Source: Nageia nagi (Eukaryota; Pinophyta). Taken from it: a stretch of DNA of 64,000 bases. Shown here in pieces: positions 62,640-64,000 of the stretch. Position 1 is the stretch's first letter. The number at the start of each line of letters is the position of its first letter. The stretch is from positions 3,286,001-3,350,000 of the forward strand of contig JBITNC010000002.1 in NCBI GenBank assembly GCA_050084985.1. The letters run 5' to 3'. Position numbers and translations under genes: made by a program. The notes under the pieces are model-generated. The model did no database searches. It saw only the letters and a program-made list of their open reading frames with translations, and had not been told where the DNA came from.

Positions 62640-64000
62640 CTATCTTTGTTAAAATGTGCATTAATTGCCCTTCTCTTGAAAAACTTCAACACAACATGCT
62701 TTCCCCAAATAGTTTTGTGGATGTAATAACATCTCACCTCTATGAAACACATCAAATACAAATGCACACAAAACAATACTAATTCCACAGGGTAAAATCC
62801 GATTTCTTTTATATTTTTGTCTTTTCAATAAAGAAAGCTTGCAACTACAACAAATTATAGGTAACAGAGACAATGCATTACAATTGTATGTAAGCAAGAG
62901 AACTACAAATCACTAAACACACCTTGAAGATCTGTTCCAACAGTTGTAACACCTTCAAAACTCAAAACAAACCCCACAAGAACTGGAAAAACAACTGTAT
63001 ACTGGATTGTCTGAACAAAACACACCTCTATCTTGCTGAACAAAGGCTGATATGCCCAAAATTGTGCCAATACTGGATTGTCTTCACCAAAGCTAAGCTT
63101 GAACATGGCTACCTTGATAGTTCTGGCCCTTATAACCTACAAAACAGTCCTCTCAAGGCTGATATCTTACTCCAATCGCCTCCAAAGGCTGGATCTCTAC
63201 ACGTAAACTTCTAACTTGCCCTCCAATAGGCAGATCTACACTTTAGCTTCAATGATGCTCCTCAAATCAAGCCCAAATCACCAACCCTGATGTGGATTGG
63301 TCAGATCCAATGATTAGATAGCTCTAGGATCTAATCCTTCAAGCCTCCATTGAATTGATCTCCAATGGGAACCCCAAGAAACTCCAACATAATGCAAGAG
63401 TCCAAAAGAGCAAAGCTCTTCCAAATTCCAAATTCTCCAAATTCACCCCTTCCAAATGACCAACTCTTCCTCTTAAATAGTCTTGGAAATCTTAATTTAA
63501 GCCTCTTGATAGTTACAAAAGTCTGCCTCGTAATAGTTACAAATCCTCTCCTATGGCAGTTACAAAAGTATGAAATAGTATCTTAGACTTTGACCTCATA
63601 ACAGTTACTTTTGCCAAAATGGCAGCTACAAATACTAGAGACATTTAATACTGCCTTATCATCCCAACCATGAAGCTAAAAACGTGTACCAAGTCAATGA
63701 CATTATTTAATACCTTTTTTCTTGTCCCAAAACTATTCTAAATACATAACCAACTCCCTAAACACTTATACTAACAATAAAACTTCTCAAAACACACTAA
63801 CCCACCCCTTAGAGGCCCACAAACACAACAAAACATAAATTTGAAATGTTTACAAGGCTGGAAATATTTAGGGACATTACACTCTATGTGCTTGCACTTG
63901 GAGTGAAACATTGGACTCTTTTGTAATTGTATAGCACTCTTGCTATCACAAACACTTATCATTGCCCCTTCTAGTTCTTTTGCAAGTCCTCGAAAGTTCT
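62640..64000 (-). pseudogene. Copia RNase H fragment, split
   Basis: Right part (64,000-63,882) encodes KELEGAMISVCDSKSAIQLQ then FHSKCKHIE; after removal of the solo LTR the left part (62,742 down) continues VRCYYIHKTIWGKHVVLKFF. This is the Copia RNase H C-terminal signature (CDS-x-SAI-x-L, FH-x3-KHI-x-VR). Reverse transcriptase and integrase would lie beyond the right edge. Confidence 0.8.
62743..63881 (-). mobile_element. solo LTR inside Copia RNase H
   Basis: 1,139 bp, minus strand TGTAATGTCCC ... GTTTCA, perfect target duplication ctcta (62,738-62,742 and 63,882-63,886), with the coding frame restored across it. TATA-like ACTATTTAAGAGG on the minus strand near 63,475. It shares only the TGTAATGTCCC start with family L; the rest looks different. 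Confidence 0.85.

Larger units (their letters stand above)
62251..64000 (-). mobile_element. Copia retrotransposon 3' part (RNase H, purine tract, 3' LTR start), runs off the window
   Basis: Minus strand: RNase H coding enters from the right edge, is split by a solo LTR (62,743-63,881), continues to about 62,640, then reaches the purine tract AAGGGGGCATAT (62,330-62,319) directly before TGTTGGGAC at 62,318, the 3' LTR start. That LTR is cut at 62,250 by the 56-62 kb element. Diagnostic RNase H words are given in the next entry. Confidence 0.8.

Noticed and set aside
1-64000. tRNA, rRNA or conserved non-coding RNA genes
   Set aside because: None seen by eye. The only tRNA-related sequence is the retrotransposon primer-binding site at 60,995-61,013.

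Overview
Plant nuclear DNA, most likely from a gymnosperm (a conifer is my best guess; the species cannot be read). Six consecutive internal exons of one host gene, a chloroplast-type alpha-amylase of the AMY3 class, lie on the + strand between 12,079 and 45,693. They total only 1,940 bp. Their introns include spans of 5.2, 10.1 and 16.0 kb, and no further exon appears in the last 18.3 kb. The gene's 5' and 3' ends are outside the window. All splice phases join, and the GH13 catalytic residues covered by these exons are intact.

Everything else is layered transposable-element DNA. From left to right: 1-9,176 is an ORF-bearing element of a family I do not recognise ('family X', minus strand, copy X1), interrupted at 3,540-6,603 by a deleted relative (X2); X1 itself sits in the 3' end of a LINE. 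12,438-17,683 (intron) holds a LINE reverse transcriptase split by a solo LTR. 19,220-29,345 (intron) holds two + strand X copies (X3, X4). 29,596-45,570 (intron) holds a solo LTR, a hAT transposase pseudogene split by a truncated X copy and by an X-type leader, two solo LTRs, and a further solo LTR nested in one of these. 45,694-64,000 holds the longest X copy (46,199-54,178), Copia gag/integrase remnants, one structurally complete LTR retrotransposon without recognisable gag or pol (56,073-62,250), and a Copia RNase H remnant split by another solo LTR.

Family X is the candidate for something undescribed. Copies start TGTTGTG (usually as a terminal hairpin) and end CAACA. The best copies have imperfect 5-bp target duplications. 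Most carry a long leader, which in several copies contains about 7-12 compound hairpins whose stems differ between copies yet still pair. Repeated promoter-like blocks follow, then a roughly 1,000-residue ORF of unknown function, then a second TATA-bearing 3' region. No reverse transcriptase or integrase is linked to any copy, and leader and 3' region do not resemble each other, so these are not ordinary LTR-internal-LTR elements. They could be giant solo LTRs carrying an ORF, or a non-autonomous class of another kind.

Coordinates of splice sites, LTR ends and target duplications were read base by base. Boundaries of decayed copies are approximate and marked so. No database search was possible.
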